Source: Ignavibacteria bacterium
GTDB taxonomy: Bacteria > Bacteroidota > Ignavibacteria > Kapaibacteriales > Kapaibacteriaceae
Reading direction: 5' to 3'
DNA: 64,000 nt
Assembly: GCA_016707005.1 (NCBI GenBank)
Contig: JADJIQ010000002.1
Location: 1-64,000 of the forward strand
The notes beneath the pieces are model-generated. The model made no database searches and was not told where the DNA came from. It saw only the letters and a program-made list of their open reading frames with translations. Positions 54,021 to 62,163 of the stretch are shown in pieces (the first letter of the stretch is position 1; each line of letters begins with the position of its first letter). The position numbers were made by a program, and so were the translations under genes.

Positions 54021-55433
54021 TCAGTACTTGATCACCACCTCGGTTGTCACAACATTTCCGCGCGTGCGAACAATCGTATATAGCCCAGAAGACTCAGAAG
54101 ACAGATCGAATCTGACCATTGTATCGGTTGGTGAGGGTTGTACAATGTGAACGGTTCTTCCTTCGATCGAGAAGATCTCGACTCGCGTAGAGCCCTCAAC
54201 AATTGGAATTGTCAGGATATCGATCACGGGGCTTGGAGAGCTTTGAGTCGTGGTCTTCTGACCATCTACAGCCACTCCAGATACAAGTCCGCATGGCACG
54301 GGAAGTGGCACGGCTGTATACTGACGCGGTGCATCGTCGCGGTTAAGTTGACGATACGTGTTATCGCCCCATCCGTGTAGAGATCCGTCGCGCATGATGG
54401 CATATGATGAGAACGAACCAGAGCCGATCGCAACCACGTTGGCAAGTCCTATCGCTTTCACAGGTTCAGCTGTGTTGTTGTAGTACGGATTTCCTAGCTG
54501 ACCAAAGCCGTTATCGCCCCATGTCCACACCGTACCATTTTCAAGCAAGACCACGGTATGGTATAGACCACCAGTGATGGCAATAACCTTGCCTGGCATA
54601 GGGATCTTCGTCGGCACCTTAACTCTCTTCGTGTTCGATACACCTAGCTGGTTCTTGTCGTTCTGTCCCCATACCCACACGTCACCATCAACTGTGACAA
54701 CTCGCATAGATCCGAAGACATTCATGAACCCACTTGACGTTCCTAAGGTCAAGGCAACACCTGGTGTTTGAAACATCTTTCTTGGCTTGTCATAGTACAG
54801 ATTGGTTGAGCTATCGATTTGATTCTCTTGATTTGAACCCCAAGCCCATATCGATCCATCTTGACGTACTGCGTATGCCGTTGCAATGTCACAAAAGACA
54901 TCAAGTACACTGTCAAGTGGCACCGGCGTGCACCCGGAATCAAGAGGTGTTGTTGTGCCATTTCCATATTGCCCCTGTAGGTTAGCACCACTGACCATTA
55001 CACTACCGTTCCTCAAATGGTAGTAGGCATTCGCATCACTTGTCGTGGCAGTTCGAACACTGTTCACGAACGGTAGTGCCTGTGGCATTGCTTCCCTCCA
55101 CTCCCACGAGGGCATCCCGAACTGATTCCAAGTCATTCCTCCCCAGATGTAGACGCGACCGTCAGAGTCAATTGCCATGACACCATCATGCCTACCGATC
55201 AGCCGAGTAGCTGGGGGCACCTTCGACCGAACAGCTTCCTGAGACGGAGTCATTGTCCCGTCACCAAGAAGTCCATCTCGATTCTCACCCCAAGAGAAAA
55301 CGGCTCCATCCACGCACAGAATAGAGGCATGACGACCGGATCCAATGATCTGCTGCGATACAGCTTCTACAGCTGAAATCACAAAAAGGAACACGAAGGC
55401 ATTTGCTATCAGACAATACTTATGGTTGGACAT
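54021..55433 (-). CDS. RCC1-repeat T9SS-exported protein (pair A)
   Basis: A 470-residue protein: signal peptide (MSNHKYCLIANAFVFLFVIS, to VSQQ), then RCC1 blades VFSWGENRDGLLGDG, VYIWGGMTWNQFG, VMVSGANLQGQYGNG, IWAWGSNQENQ, VWVWGQNDKNQLG, VWTWGDNGFGQLG and LHGWGDNTYRQL, seven in all, fitting one seven-bladed propeller. The last 75 residues (VEIFSIEGRTVHIV, ESSGLYTIVRTRG) are a T9SS sorting domain. The start lies 13 bases after the stop of the upstream propeller gene, so the two form an operon. Nearly identical to the 57909-59321 product. Confidence 0.88.
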   Translation of the reverse strand: MSNHKYCLIANAFVFLFVISAVEAVSQQIIGSGRHASILCVDGAVFSWGENRDGLLGDGTMTPSQEAVRSKVPPATRLIGRHDGVMAIDSDGRVYIWGGMTWNQFGMPSWEWREAMPQALPFVNSVRTATTSDANAYYHLRNGSVMVSGANLQGQYGNGTTTPLDSGCTPVPLDSVLDVFCDIATAYAVRQDGSIWAWGSNQENQIDSSTNLYYDKPRKMFQTPGVALTLGTSSGFMNVFGSMRVVTVDGDVWVWGQNDKNQLGVSNTKRVKVPTKIPMPGKVIAITGGLYHTVVLLENGTVWTWGDNGFGQLGNPYYNNTAEPVKAIGLANVVAIGSGSFSSYAIMRDGSLHGWGDNTYRQLNRDDAPRQYTAVPLPVPCGLVSGVAVDGQKTTTQSSPSPVIDILTIPIVEGSTRVEIFSIEGRTVHIVQPSPTDTMVRFDLSSESSGLYTIVRTRGNVVTTEVVIKY

Positions 55434-55446
55434 GCACCCTCCCCAT

Positions 55447-57540
55447 TCACTTGATCAGAATCGATGATCGAGTTTCAACCGAAGCGCCCGACTGCAAGCG
55501 ATAGAAATACACTCCTCCGGGAAGGCCGTGTGCATCCCATTCTGTCTGATGGGTACCGGCGGAAAGGTTCTCAGAGATCAGCGTTGCTACGTGCTCGCCG
55601 AAGGCACTGAATACTTCCAAGGATACCGGCCCAGAATGCGGAAGAGTGAATCGTATGATTGTGCTTGGGTTGAAGGGATTCGGATAGTTCTGCTCGAGAA
55701 CAATGCTTGAAGGATGACTGCTTTGGCTTTCCACAGAAGTTATCAGTTCCGACAATGGTCTCCTCCAGACGCCGTCGTCACTAGTCCCAGCAAAGAGATT
55801 CGTGCCGGAGACGGCAAGTGAATAGACGATCTGATTTGTCAAGCCGGAATTGACCTCACTCCAGTTTGTGCCGTTATCGGATGAGAGAATGACCCCGCCG
55901 AACTCACACCCCGCAAAGAGAACTGTGCCAGAGGCGGCGAATGAACTGACACGTCGCTTTGTTAGGTCGGAATTGATCTGACTCCAGCTGGTGCCGTTAT
56001 CTGTGGAAAGAAAGGCGCCGTCGTAAGTCCCTGCAATGAGATTCCTCCCTGAGACGGCAAGTGAGATGACAACCACATATGTCAAGCCGGGACCAACATT
56101 TCTCCAGTCTGTGCCGTTGTTGGTGGAAAGAAAGACACCGCCCTCAGTCCCGGCAAAGAGATTAGTGCCGGAGACGGCAAGAGACAAGACGAAATTTTTC
56201 GTCAATCCGGTATTGACCGCCTTCCAGCTTCTGCCGTTGTTGGTGCTACGAAAGACACCGTCGCCGTAAGTCCCGGCAAAGAGATTCGTGCCGGAGACGG
56301 CAAGAGAAATGACCTGAGTGTTCGTCAATCCGGAATTATCATTAGTCCAGCTTGTGCCGTTATCGGTGGAACGAAAGACGCCACCGTACCCAGTCCCTGC
56401 AAAGAGATTCGTGCCGGAGACGGCAAGAGAAGTGACACCAGTGTTCGTCAAGCCGGTAATCGCCTGAGTCCAGCTTATGCCGTTATTGGTGGAAAGAAAG
56501 ACACCGACCCTAGTCCCGGCAAAGAGATTCGTGCCGGAGACGGCAAAAGAACTGACACCACTCTTCGGCAAGCCGGTATTGACCGGATTCCAGCTTCTGC
56601 CGTTGTTGGTGGAAAGAAAGACGCCGCCGCCCTCAGTCCCGGCAAAAAGACTCGTGCTGGAGACGGCAAGAGACTGGACATAACTGTTCGTCATGCCGGT
56701 ACTGACCGCAGTCCAACTTGCGCCGTTGTTGGTGGAGAGAAAGACACCGTCCCAAGTCCCGGCAAAGAGATTCGTGCCGGAGACGGCTAGAGACCGGACA
56801 ATAGTTTCCGGCAAGCCGGTATTCACCGCAGTCCAACTTGTGCCGTTGTTGGTGGAAAGAAAGACACCGCCATAAGTCCCGGCAAAGAGATTCGTGCCGG
56901 AGACGGCAAGGGACAAGACATAACTAATCTTCAATTCGGTACTGACCGCAGTCCAGCTTGTGCCGCTGTTGGTGCTAAGAAAGACACCGCCGCCCTCAGT
57001 CCCGGCAAAGAGATTCGTGCCGGAGACGGCTAGAGCATTGACATCGGAGTTCGTCAAGCCGGTTTTGACCGCAGTCCAACTTGTGCCGTTGTTGGTGGTA
57101 AGAAAGACACCGACCTCAGTCCCGGCAAAGAGATTCGTGCCGGAGACGGCTAGAGACCGGACATTAATTCTCGGCAAGCCGATACGGACCGCAGTCCAAC
57201 TTGTGCCGTTGTTGGTGGAACGAAAGACGCCGCTGCCTTCAGTCCCGGCAAAGAGATTCGTGCCGGAGACGGCTAGAGACAAGACGATATTGTTCGTCAA
57301 GCCAGTATTGACCGCAGTCCAACTTGCGCCGTTGTTGGTGCTAAGAAAGACACCGGCGCTACCATAAGTCCCCGCAAAGAGATTCGTATCCGAGACGGCC
57401 ATGCATCGAATATCACCGCCATGCGGTCCGTTGGTTTGCACCCATTGGGCTAACATCGGATTGCCGGTCGCCATGAGAAGTACGGCTAAACATACTGCGG
57501 CCTTGATAGAGAGTGTCTGTAAGCAAGTGCTTCGTTTCAT
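55447..57540 (-). CDS. 14-unit Asp-box beta-propeller protein with T9SS sorting domain (pair A)
   Basis: The 697-residue paralogue of the 19.6-23.9 kb proteins. ATG 57540 (MKRSTCLQTLSIKAAV) opens a signal peptide ending NPMLAQ. It has 14 units on the 'AVSGTNLFAGT' theme, 13 with Asp-boxes (GVFRSTNNGRSW, GVFLTTNNGTSW), then GVWRRPLSEL and the sorting domain NYPNPFNPSTIIRF. Units in the middle are near-identical at DNA level, those at the 3' end are more diverged. It lies 13 bases upstream of an RCC1 gene, a two-gene operon seen twice here. Confidence 0.87.
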   Translation of the reverse strand: MKRSTCLQTLSIKAAVCLAVLLMATGNPMLAQWVQTNGPHGGDIRCMAVSDTNLFAGTYGSAGVFLSTNNGASWTAVNTGLTNNIVLSLAVSGTNLFAGTEGSGVFRSTNNGTSWTAVRIGLPRINVRSLAVSGTNLFAGTEVGVFLTTNNGTSWTAVKTGLTNSDVNALAVSGTNLFAGTEGGGVFLSTNSGTSWTAVSTELKISYVLSLAVSGTNLFAGTYGGVFLSTNNGTSWTAVNTGLPETIVRSLAVSGTNLFAGTWDGVFLSTNNGASWTAVSTGMTNSYVQSLAVSSTSLFAGTEGGGVFLSTNNGRSWNPVNTGLPKSGVSSFAVSGTNLFAGTRVGVFLSTNNGISWTQAITGLTNTGVTSLAVSGTNLFAGTGYGGVFRSTDNGTSWTNDNSGLTNTQVISLAVSGTNLFAGTYGDGVFRSTNNGRSWKAVNTGLTKNFVLSLAVSGTNLFAGTEGGVFLSTNNGTDWRNVGPGLTYVVVISLAVSGRNLIAGTYDGAFLSTDNGTSWSQINSDLTKRRVSSFAASGTVLFAGCEFGGVILSSDNGTNWSEVNSGLTNQIVYSLAVSGTNLFAGTSDDGVWRRPLSELITSVESQSSHPSSIVLEQNYPNPFNPSTIIRFTLPHSGPVSLEVFSAFGEHVATLISENLSAGTHQTEWDAHGLPGGVYFYRLQSGASVETRSSILIK

Positions 57541-57760
57541 CATGAAGAATCTCTTTCTGATAAGGACACGACAACAAAGCCAGTGTACGTAAGGAGTACT
57601 TTTCTCGTAGTTGGTTTCAGAAAACCGTAATCGACAAGGGGCATACCACGGCGCAGTTGCATATCCATTCAGATGCGATCCTGTTGCACTGCTCGTAATT
57701 CCACCTGCCCTGACCGCAAACAACCTCTGTACTGTAAGCACTGGTGATCTTCCCTGTGCA
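57541..57760 (-). repeat. Conserved 5' leader of propeller gene, copy 2
   Basis: Highly similar to 23897-24110 upstream of the related gene. Shared landmarks include CATACCACGGCG and AGATGCGATCCTGTT. Probably duplicated with the gene and likely to carry its promoter. Confidence 0.6.
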
Positions 57761-57762
57761 AC

Positions 57763-57872
57763 AGGACAACGTCAATCTAGCAAAGGGTTTAGCAACCTAG
57801 CATGCCATTAGATGCCGCGGTCAGTTACATGCGGAATGATGCGGTCAACACGAGCGGAATCTTCAACAGACT
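57763..57872 (+). repeat. Repeat A copy, full length
   Basis: AACGTCAATCTAGCAAAGGG, TTTAGCAACCTAGCATGCC, TAGATGCCGCGGTCAG, GCGGAATGATGCGGTCAAC and CGAGCGGAATCTTCAACAG. Between propeller gene and the RCC1 gene of pair B. Confidence 0.85.
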
Positions 57873-57908
57873 ACGGTTCGACTGAAAGAGGCAAGGTTGC
57901 CGATGCCA

Positions 57909-59321
57909 TCAGTACTTGATCACCACCTCGGTCGTTACAACATTTCCGCGCGTGCGGACAATTGTATAAAGCCCAGGAGACTCAGAAGACAGATCGAATC
58001 TGACCATTGAATCGGTGAGTGTGGGTTGTACAATGTTAACTGTTCTTCCCTCTATCGAGAAGATCTCAACGCGCGTGGTACCCTCAGCAATCGGAACTGT
58101 CAGGATATCGATCACGGGGCTAGGTGAGCTTTGGGTCGTGGACTTCTCATCATCTAGAGCCACTCCTGATACAAGTCCACATGGCACGGGAAGAGGTACG
58201 GCTGTGTACTGACGTGGTGCATCGTCGCGGTTGAGTTGACGATAGGTGTTATCTCCCCACCCGTGAAGAGATCCGTCGCGCATGATAGCATACGATGAGA
58301 ACGAACCGGAGCCGATCGCAACTACGTTGGCAAGTCCTATTGCTTTCACAGGTTCAACAGTGTTGTTGTAGTACGGATTTCCAAGTTGACCAAAGCCGTT
58401 ATCGCCCCATGTCCACACCGTACCATTCTCAAGCAGGACCACGGTATGGTATAGACCACCAGTGATGGCAACAACCTTGCCAGGCATGGCGATCTTCGTC
58501 GGCACCTTCACTCTCTTCGTGTTCGGTACACCCAGCTGGTTCTTGTCGTTCTGTCCCCATACCCACACTTCACCATCAACTGTGACAACTCGCATAGATC
58601 CGAAGACATTCATGAACCCACTCGATGTTCCTAAAGTCAAGGCAACACCTGGTGTTTGAAACATCTTTCTAGGCTTGTCATAGTACCGATTCGCTGAGCT
58701 ATCGATTTGATTCTCTTGATTTGAACCCCAAGCCCATATCGATCCATCTTGACGTACTGCGTATGCCGTTGCAATGTCACAAAAGACATCAAGTATACTG
58801 TCCAGTGGCACCAGCGTGCACCCGGAATCAAGACGTGTTGTTGTGCCATTTCCATATTGCCCTTGCGAGTTAGCACCACTGACCATTACACTACCGTTCT
58901 TCAAATGGTAGTAGGCATTCGCATAATTGGTAATGGCAGTTCGAACACCGTTCACGAACGGTAGTTCCTGCGGCATTGCTTCCCTCCACTCCCAAGAAGG
59001 CATGCCGAACTGATTTCCGGTTATTCCTCCCCAGGTGTAGACGCGGCCATCAATGTCAATAGCCGTAACACCATTATGTCTACCGATCAACCGAGCAGAT
59101 GGGGGCACTTTCGAACGAACGGCTTCCTGAGACGGAGTCATTGTCCCGTCACCAAGAAGCCCGTCATAATTCTCACCCCAAGAAAAGACAGCTCCATCCA
59201 CACATAGAATAGAGGCATGCCTACCAGATCCAACGATTTGTTGGGATACAGCTTCTATAGCTGTAGTCACAAAAAGGAACACGAAGGCATTTGCTATCAG
59301 ACAATACTTATGGTTTGACAT
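57909..59321 (-). CDS. RCC1-repeat T9SS-exported protein (pair B)
   Basis: A 470-residue near-twin of the 54021-55433 product: same signal peptide, seven RCC1 blades (VFSWGENYDGLLGDG, VYTWGGITGNQFG, IWAWGSNQENQ, VWVWGQNDKNQLG, VWTWGDNGFGQLG, LHGWGDNTYRQL) and sorting domain (VEIFSIEGRTVNIV). Differences are scattered, mostly conservative, concentrated in the first third and near the C-terminus. Its 5' end again follows a propeller gene by 13 bases, but that propeller is only a 3' remnant, cut by IS21 element 2. Confidence 0.88.
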   Translation of the reverse strand: MSNHKYCLIANAFVFLFVTTAIEAVSQQIVGSGRHASILCVDGAVFSWGENYDGLLGDGTMTPSQEAVRSKVPPSARLIGRHNGVTAIDIDGRVYTWGGITGNQFGMPSWEWREAMPQELPFVNGVRTAITNYANAYYHLKNGSVMVSGANSQGQYGNGTTTRLDSGCTLVPLDSILDVFCDIATAYAVRQDGSIWAWGSNQENQIDSSANRYYDKPRKMFQTPGVALTLGTSSGFMNVFGSMRVVTVDGEVWVWGQNDKNQLGVPNTKRVKVPTKIAMPGKVVAITGGLYHTVVLLENGTVWTWGDNGFGQLGNPYYNNTVEPVKAIGLANVVAIGSGSFSSYAIMRDGSLHGWGDNTYRQLNRDDAPRQYTAVPLPVPCGLVSGVALDDEKSTTQSSPSPVIDILTVPIAEGTTRVEIFSIEGRTVNIVQPTLTDSMVRFDLSSESPGLYTIVRTRGNVVTTEVVIKY

Positions 59322-59334
59322 AGGCCCTCCCTAT

Positions 59335-59515
59335 TCACTTGATCAGAATCGACGATCGAGTTTCAACGGAAGCGCCCGACTGTAAGCGATAGAAATACAC
59401 TCCTCCGGGAAGGCTGTGTGCATCCCATTCGGTCTGATGGGTACCGGCGGAAAGGTCCTCAGAGATCAGTGTTGCTACGTGCTCACCGAAGGCACTGAAA
59501 ACTTCCAGCGATACC
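59335..59515 (-). pseudogene. 3' remnant of a propeller gene: T9SS sorting domain only
   Basis: From the stop at 59335 the minus strand encodes the last 60 residues of the sorting domain (VEVFSAFGEHVATLISEDLS, PGGVYFYRLQSG, SSILIK), nearly identical to the ends at 19612, 21758 and 55447. After GATACCGG the match stops and, some 20 bases later, the IS begins. The upstream NPFNP motif and all propeller units are lost. Confidence 0.85.
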
Positions 59516-59736
59516 GGTGGATGGAACGCTCTAAAATACCCCCTCTGATCGGACTAAAGTGACAGGCGTTGAACGGACCAAAGTGACAGTCTTGTTCGGT
59601 CAACGGTGACGGGTTGGATCGGAGCAAAGTGCCCCCCCACGACCTCGTCATATCGACAGCGCGTTATCGGCCTTGAGCTCATACACTGCCGGCGACATGA
59701 GTATCTCGGAGGATGTTCCACCATTCTCTTGGACTC

Positions 59737-61341
59737 ATGTCCAATACACCGATCTGTATGGGTACAGTACGACAAATTCTTCGCCTATTGGCCCGCAAGA
59801 AGAGCATGCAGGCCATCATCGAGATGACGGGAGTCTCTCGCAATACACTGCGCAAGTATCAAGCGCGGTTTGACAGAAGCGGCATCGGCATCGACCAGCT
59901 GCTAAACCTCAGCGATAAGGAGCTGCACGATCTATTCTTGCGTTCGCCAGAGCCGCAGCCGAATCGCCGAATACAAGATCTCTTCACATTGATGCCACGG
60001 TATGAACGCGAGCTCAAGCGCCGCGGCGTGACCAGACGTCTTCTCTGGAAAGAGTACCGCGCAGCCCACCCCGACGGCTTCGGTCACACGCAGTTCAATC
60101 GCTACATAAATGTGTGGTTGAAACAGGCGCAGCCCGTGATGCACATCGAACACAAGGCCGGCGACAAGATGTATATCGACTATGCCGGTGCGACATTGGA
60201 CATTGCCGACACCGCTACGGGCGAGGTCCACTGCGCGGAGGTCTTCGTCGCGATCTTGGGTGCCAGTCAGCTGATCTACGTCGAGGCTGTGGCCAGTCAG
60301 GGCAAGGAAGACTTCATCTATGCCTGCCGGCACGCACTGGAATACTACGGCGGCGCGCCGGAAGCTATCGTGCCCGACAACCTGCGCGCAGCGGTGACCA
60401 AGAGCAGCAAGTTCGAGCCGGTGATCAACAGCAGTTTTCAGGACTTTGCTTCGCACTACGGGATGACGGTGCTACCGGCCAGAGCCTACCGGCCTCGTGA
60501 CAAGGCACTCGTCGAAGGCGCGGTCAAGATCGTCTACCGGCGGATCTTCGCCCCGTTGCGTGATCATGTGTTCACGTCGCTGACAGAACTCAACGTGGCG
60601 ATTTATCGCGAACTAGAAGCCCTCAATGCATCGGCTTTCAAAGACCGCACCTACAGCCGCAGGCAACTCTTCGAAGAGATCGAGCAGGGTGCGCTGGCGC
60701 CACTTCCCAAGATCCGCTACGAACTGCGCAATGAGCTGCGAGCTACGGTCATGCGCAACGGGCATGTGCCATTGAGCGCTGACAAACACTACTACAGCGT
60801 ACCGCACATTCACATCGGCCACAAAGTCAAGCTGCTCTACACTCGCGCAACGGTCGACATCTACCACCACCACGAGTGTATCGCTTCCCATGCACGATCT
60901 ACGCGTCCGTATGGCTATTCAACCGATGCCGATCACTTGGCCTCCACCCACCGGTTCATGACCGAATGGAGTACCGAGAGATTCCTCGCCTGGGCAGGTG
61001 GCATCGGCCCCGATGTCCACGACTATCTCAAGCGCATTTTCGAGCTGGCACCGCACCCGGAACAGGCCTATCGAGGCTGCATGGGGATCCTCGGCTTTGC
61101 CCGCAAGATCGGCAGCGACAGACTGAACATGGCCTGCCAACGGGCCAGCGACTATGGCAGCTTCGGCTACGGCGCTATACGCAATATCATCGAGCGAGGA
61201 CTCGACTTGGCAGGCGCCGATGAGTCAGCCCCGGGCAGCATTCCGGACCATGACAATATCCGTGGTGGCGCACACTATGATGACCAACACCCTGATGACC
61301 AGAACCCTGACAACACCATTAACCCCGAGGAACAACCATGA
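59737..61341 (+). CDS. istA: IS21-family transposase IstA
   Basis: ATG 59737 (MSNTPICMGTVRQILRLLAR) opens a 534-residue protein with a helix-turn-helix (MQAIIEMTGVSRNTLRKYQ) and DDE core: Asp in MYIDYAGA, Asp in IVPDNLRA and Glu in RDKALVEGAVK, then the typical C-terminal HYYSVPHIHIG. The stop overlaps the istB start by four bases (ATGA). Intact. It differs from the IstA at 40392 in most positions, so the element arrived independently. Confidence 0.95.
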   Translation: MSNTPICMGTVRQILRLLARKKSMQAIIEMTGVSRNTLRKYQARFDRSGIGIDQLLNLSDKELHDLFLRSPEPQPNRRIQDLFTLMPRYERELKRRGVTRRLLWKEYRAAHPDGFGHTQFNRYINVWLKQAQPVMHIEHKAGDKMYIDYAGATLDIADTATGEVHCAEVFVAILGASQLIYVEAVASQGKEDFIYACRHALEYYGGAPEAIVPDNLRAAVTKSSKFEPVINSSFQDFASHYGMTVLPARAYRPRDKALVEGAVKIVYRRIFAPLRDHVFTSLTELNVAIYRELEALNASAFKDRTYSRRQLFEEIEQGALAPLPKIRYELRNELRATVMRNGHVPLSADKHYYSVPHIHIGHKVKLLYTRATVDIYHHHECIASHARSTRPYGYSTDADHLASTHRFMTEWSTERFLAWAGGIGPDVHDYLKRIFELAPHPEQAYRGCMGILGFARKIGSDRLNMACQRASDYGSFGYGAIRNIIERGLDLAGADESAPGSIPDHDNIRGGAHYDDQHPDDQNPDNTINPEEQP

Positions 61342-62087
61342 TCCAAGACACCTTAGAGAAGATGCGCAAGATGCGCCTGCATGGCATGCACCGGCTTTTC
61401 AAGACCATTGCCGAAGGCACTCTCCCCGACGAGCTCACACCCGATGAGCTCGTCGGGGCCTTGGTCGATAACGAATGGGACGACCGCCACAACCGCACCA
61501 TTGAACGAGGACTCAAAAACGCTCGCTTCCGCTATAAAGCTTCGATCGAAGCTCTGGAGTTCGGCATTGACCGCAATGTTGAGAAGCACGCCATCTTACG
61601 ACTTGCCGAGTGCACCTTCATCGATAAGTGTGAGAACATCCTCATCACCGGAAGTACCGGCATCGGCAAAAGCTACATCGCTTCGGCACTCGGCCACCAG
61701 GCCTGCGCGGCCGGTTATCGCGTCGCCTATCACAACACCGCCAAGCTCTTTGCAAGGTTGAAAATGGCCAAGGCCGACGGGTCGTATCTCAAGGAGATAT
61801 CCAAGCTTGAGAAGCAACATCTACTCATCCTCGATGACTTCGGTTTGCAGCCCTTTGATGCTCAAAGCCGAGCCGCGCTCATGGAGATCATCGAAGACCG
61901 ACATGGTAAGTCATCCACCATCATCACATCACAGATCCCCGTGGGCGCTTGGCATGACGTCATCGGCGAACCTACCGTCGCAGATGCTATCTTAGATCGT
62001 CTCGTCTACGCTGCCCATCGTCTTGAGCTTAAAGGTGAGTCACTCAGAAAGCGTTCTCAAGTAGCCGCCGAAAAACAACTCAACTAA
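61338..62087 (+). CDS. istB: IS21-family ATPase helper IstB
   Basis: The 249-residue AAA+ protein has Walker A GSTGIGKS (about 106), Walker B LLILDDFGLQPFDAQSRA (about 163) and the STIITSQIPV sensor region. It is coupled to istA through ATGA and preceded by GAGGAAC. Complete and probably functional. It is clearly related to, but different from, the IstB at 41980. Confidence 0.95.
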   Translation: MIQDTLEKMRKMRLHGMHRLFKTIAEGTLPDELTPDELVGALVDNEWDDRHNRTIERGLKNARFRYKASIEALEFGIDRNVEKHAILRLAECTFIDKCENILITGSTGIGKSYIASALGHQACAAGYRVAYHNTAKLFARLKMAKADGSYLKEISKLEKQHLLILDDFGLQPFDAQSRAALMEIIEDRHGKSSTIITSQIPVGAWHDVIGEPTVADAILDRLVYAAHRLELKGESLRKRSQVAAEKQLN

Positions 62088-62163
62088 CTATCTTTTTTTC
62101 ACCAGCTGGCAGATCATGTCTAAGCTCTCTGGCAGATAATCAGACTGTCACTTTGCTCCGTTT

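Noticed and set aside
12230..57870. Repeat A as classical integron attC sites
   Set aside because: No consistent RYYYAAC/GTTRRRY pair or inverted arms could be found by eye, and the only integrase is a phage/ICE type. Not excluded for a different recombinase.
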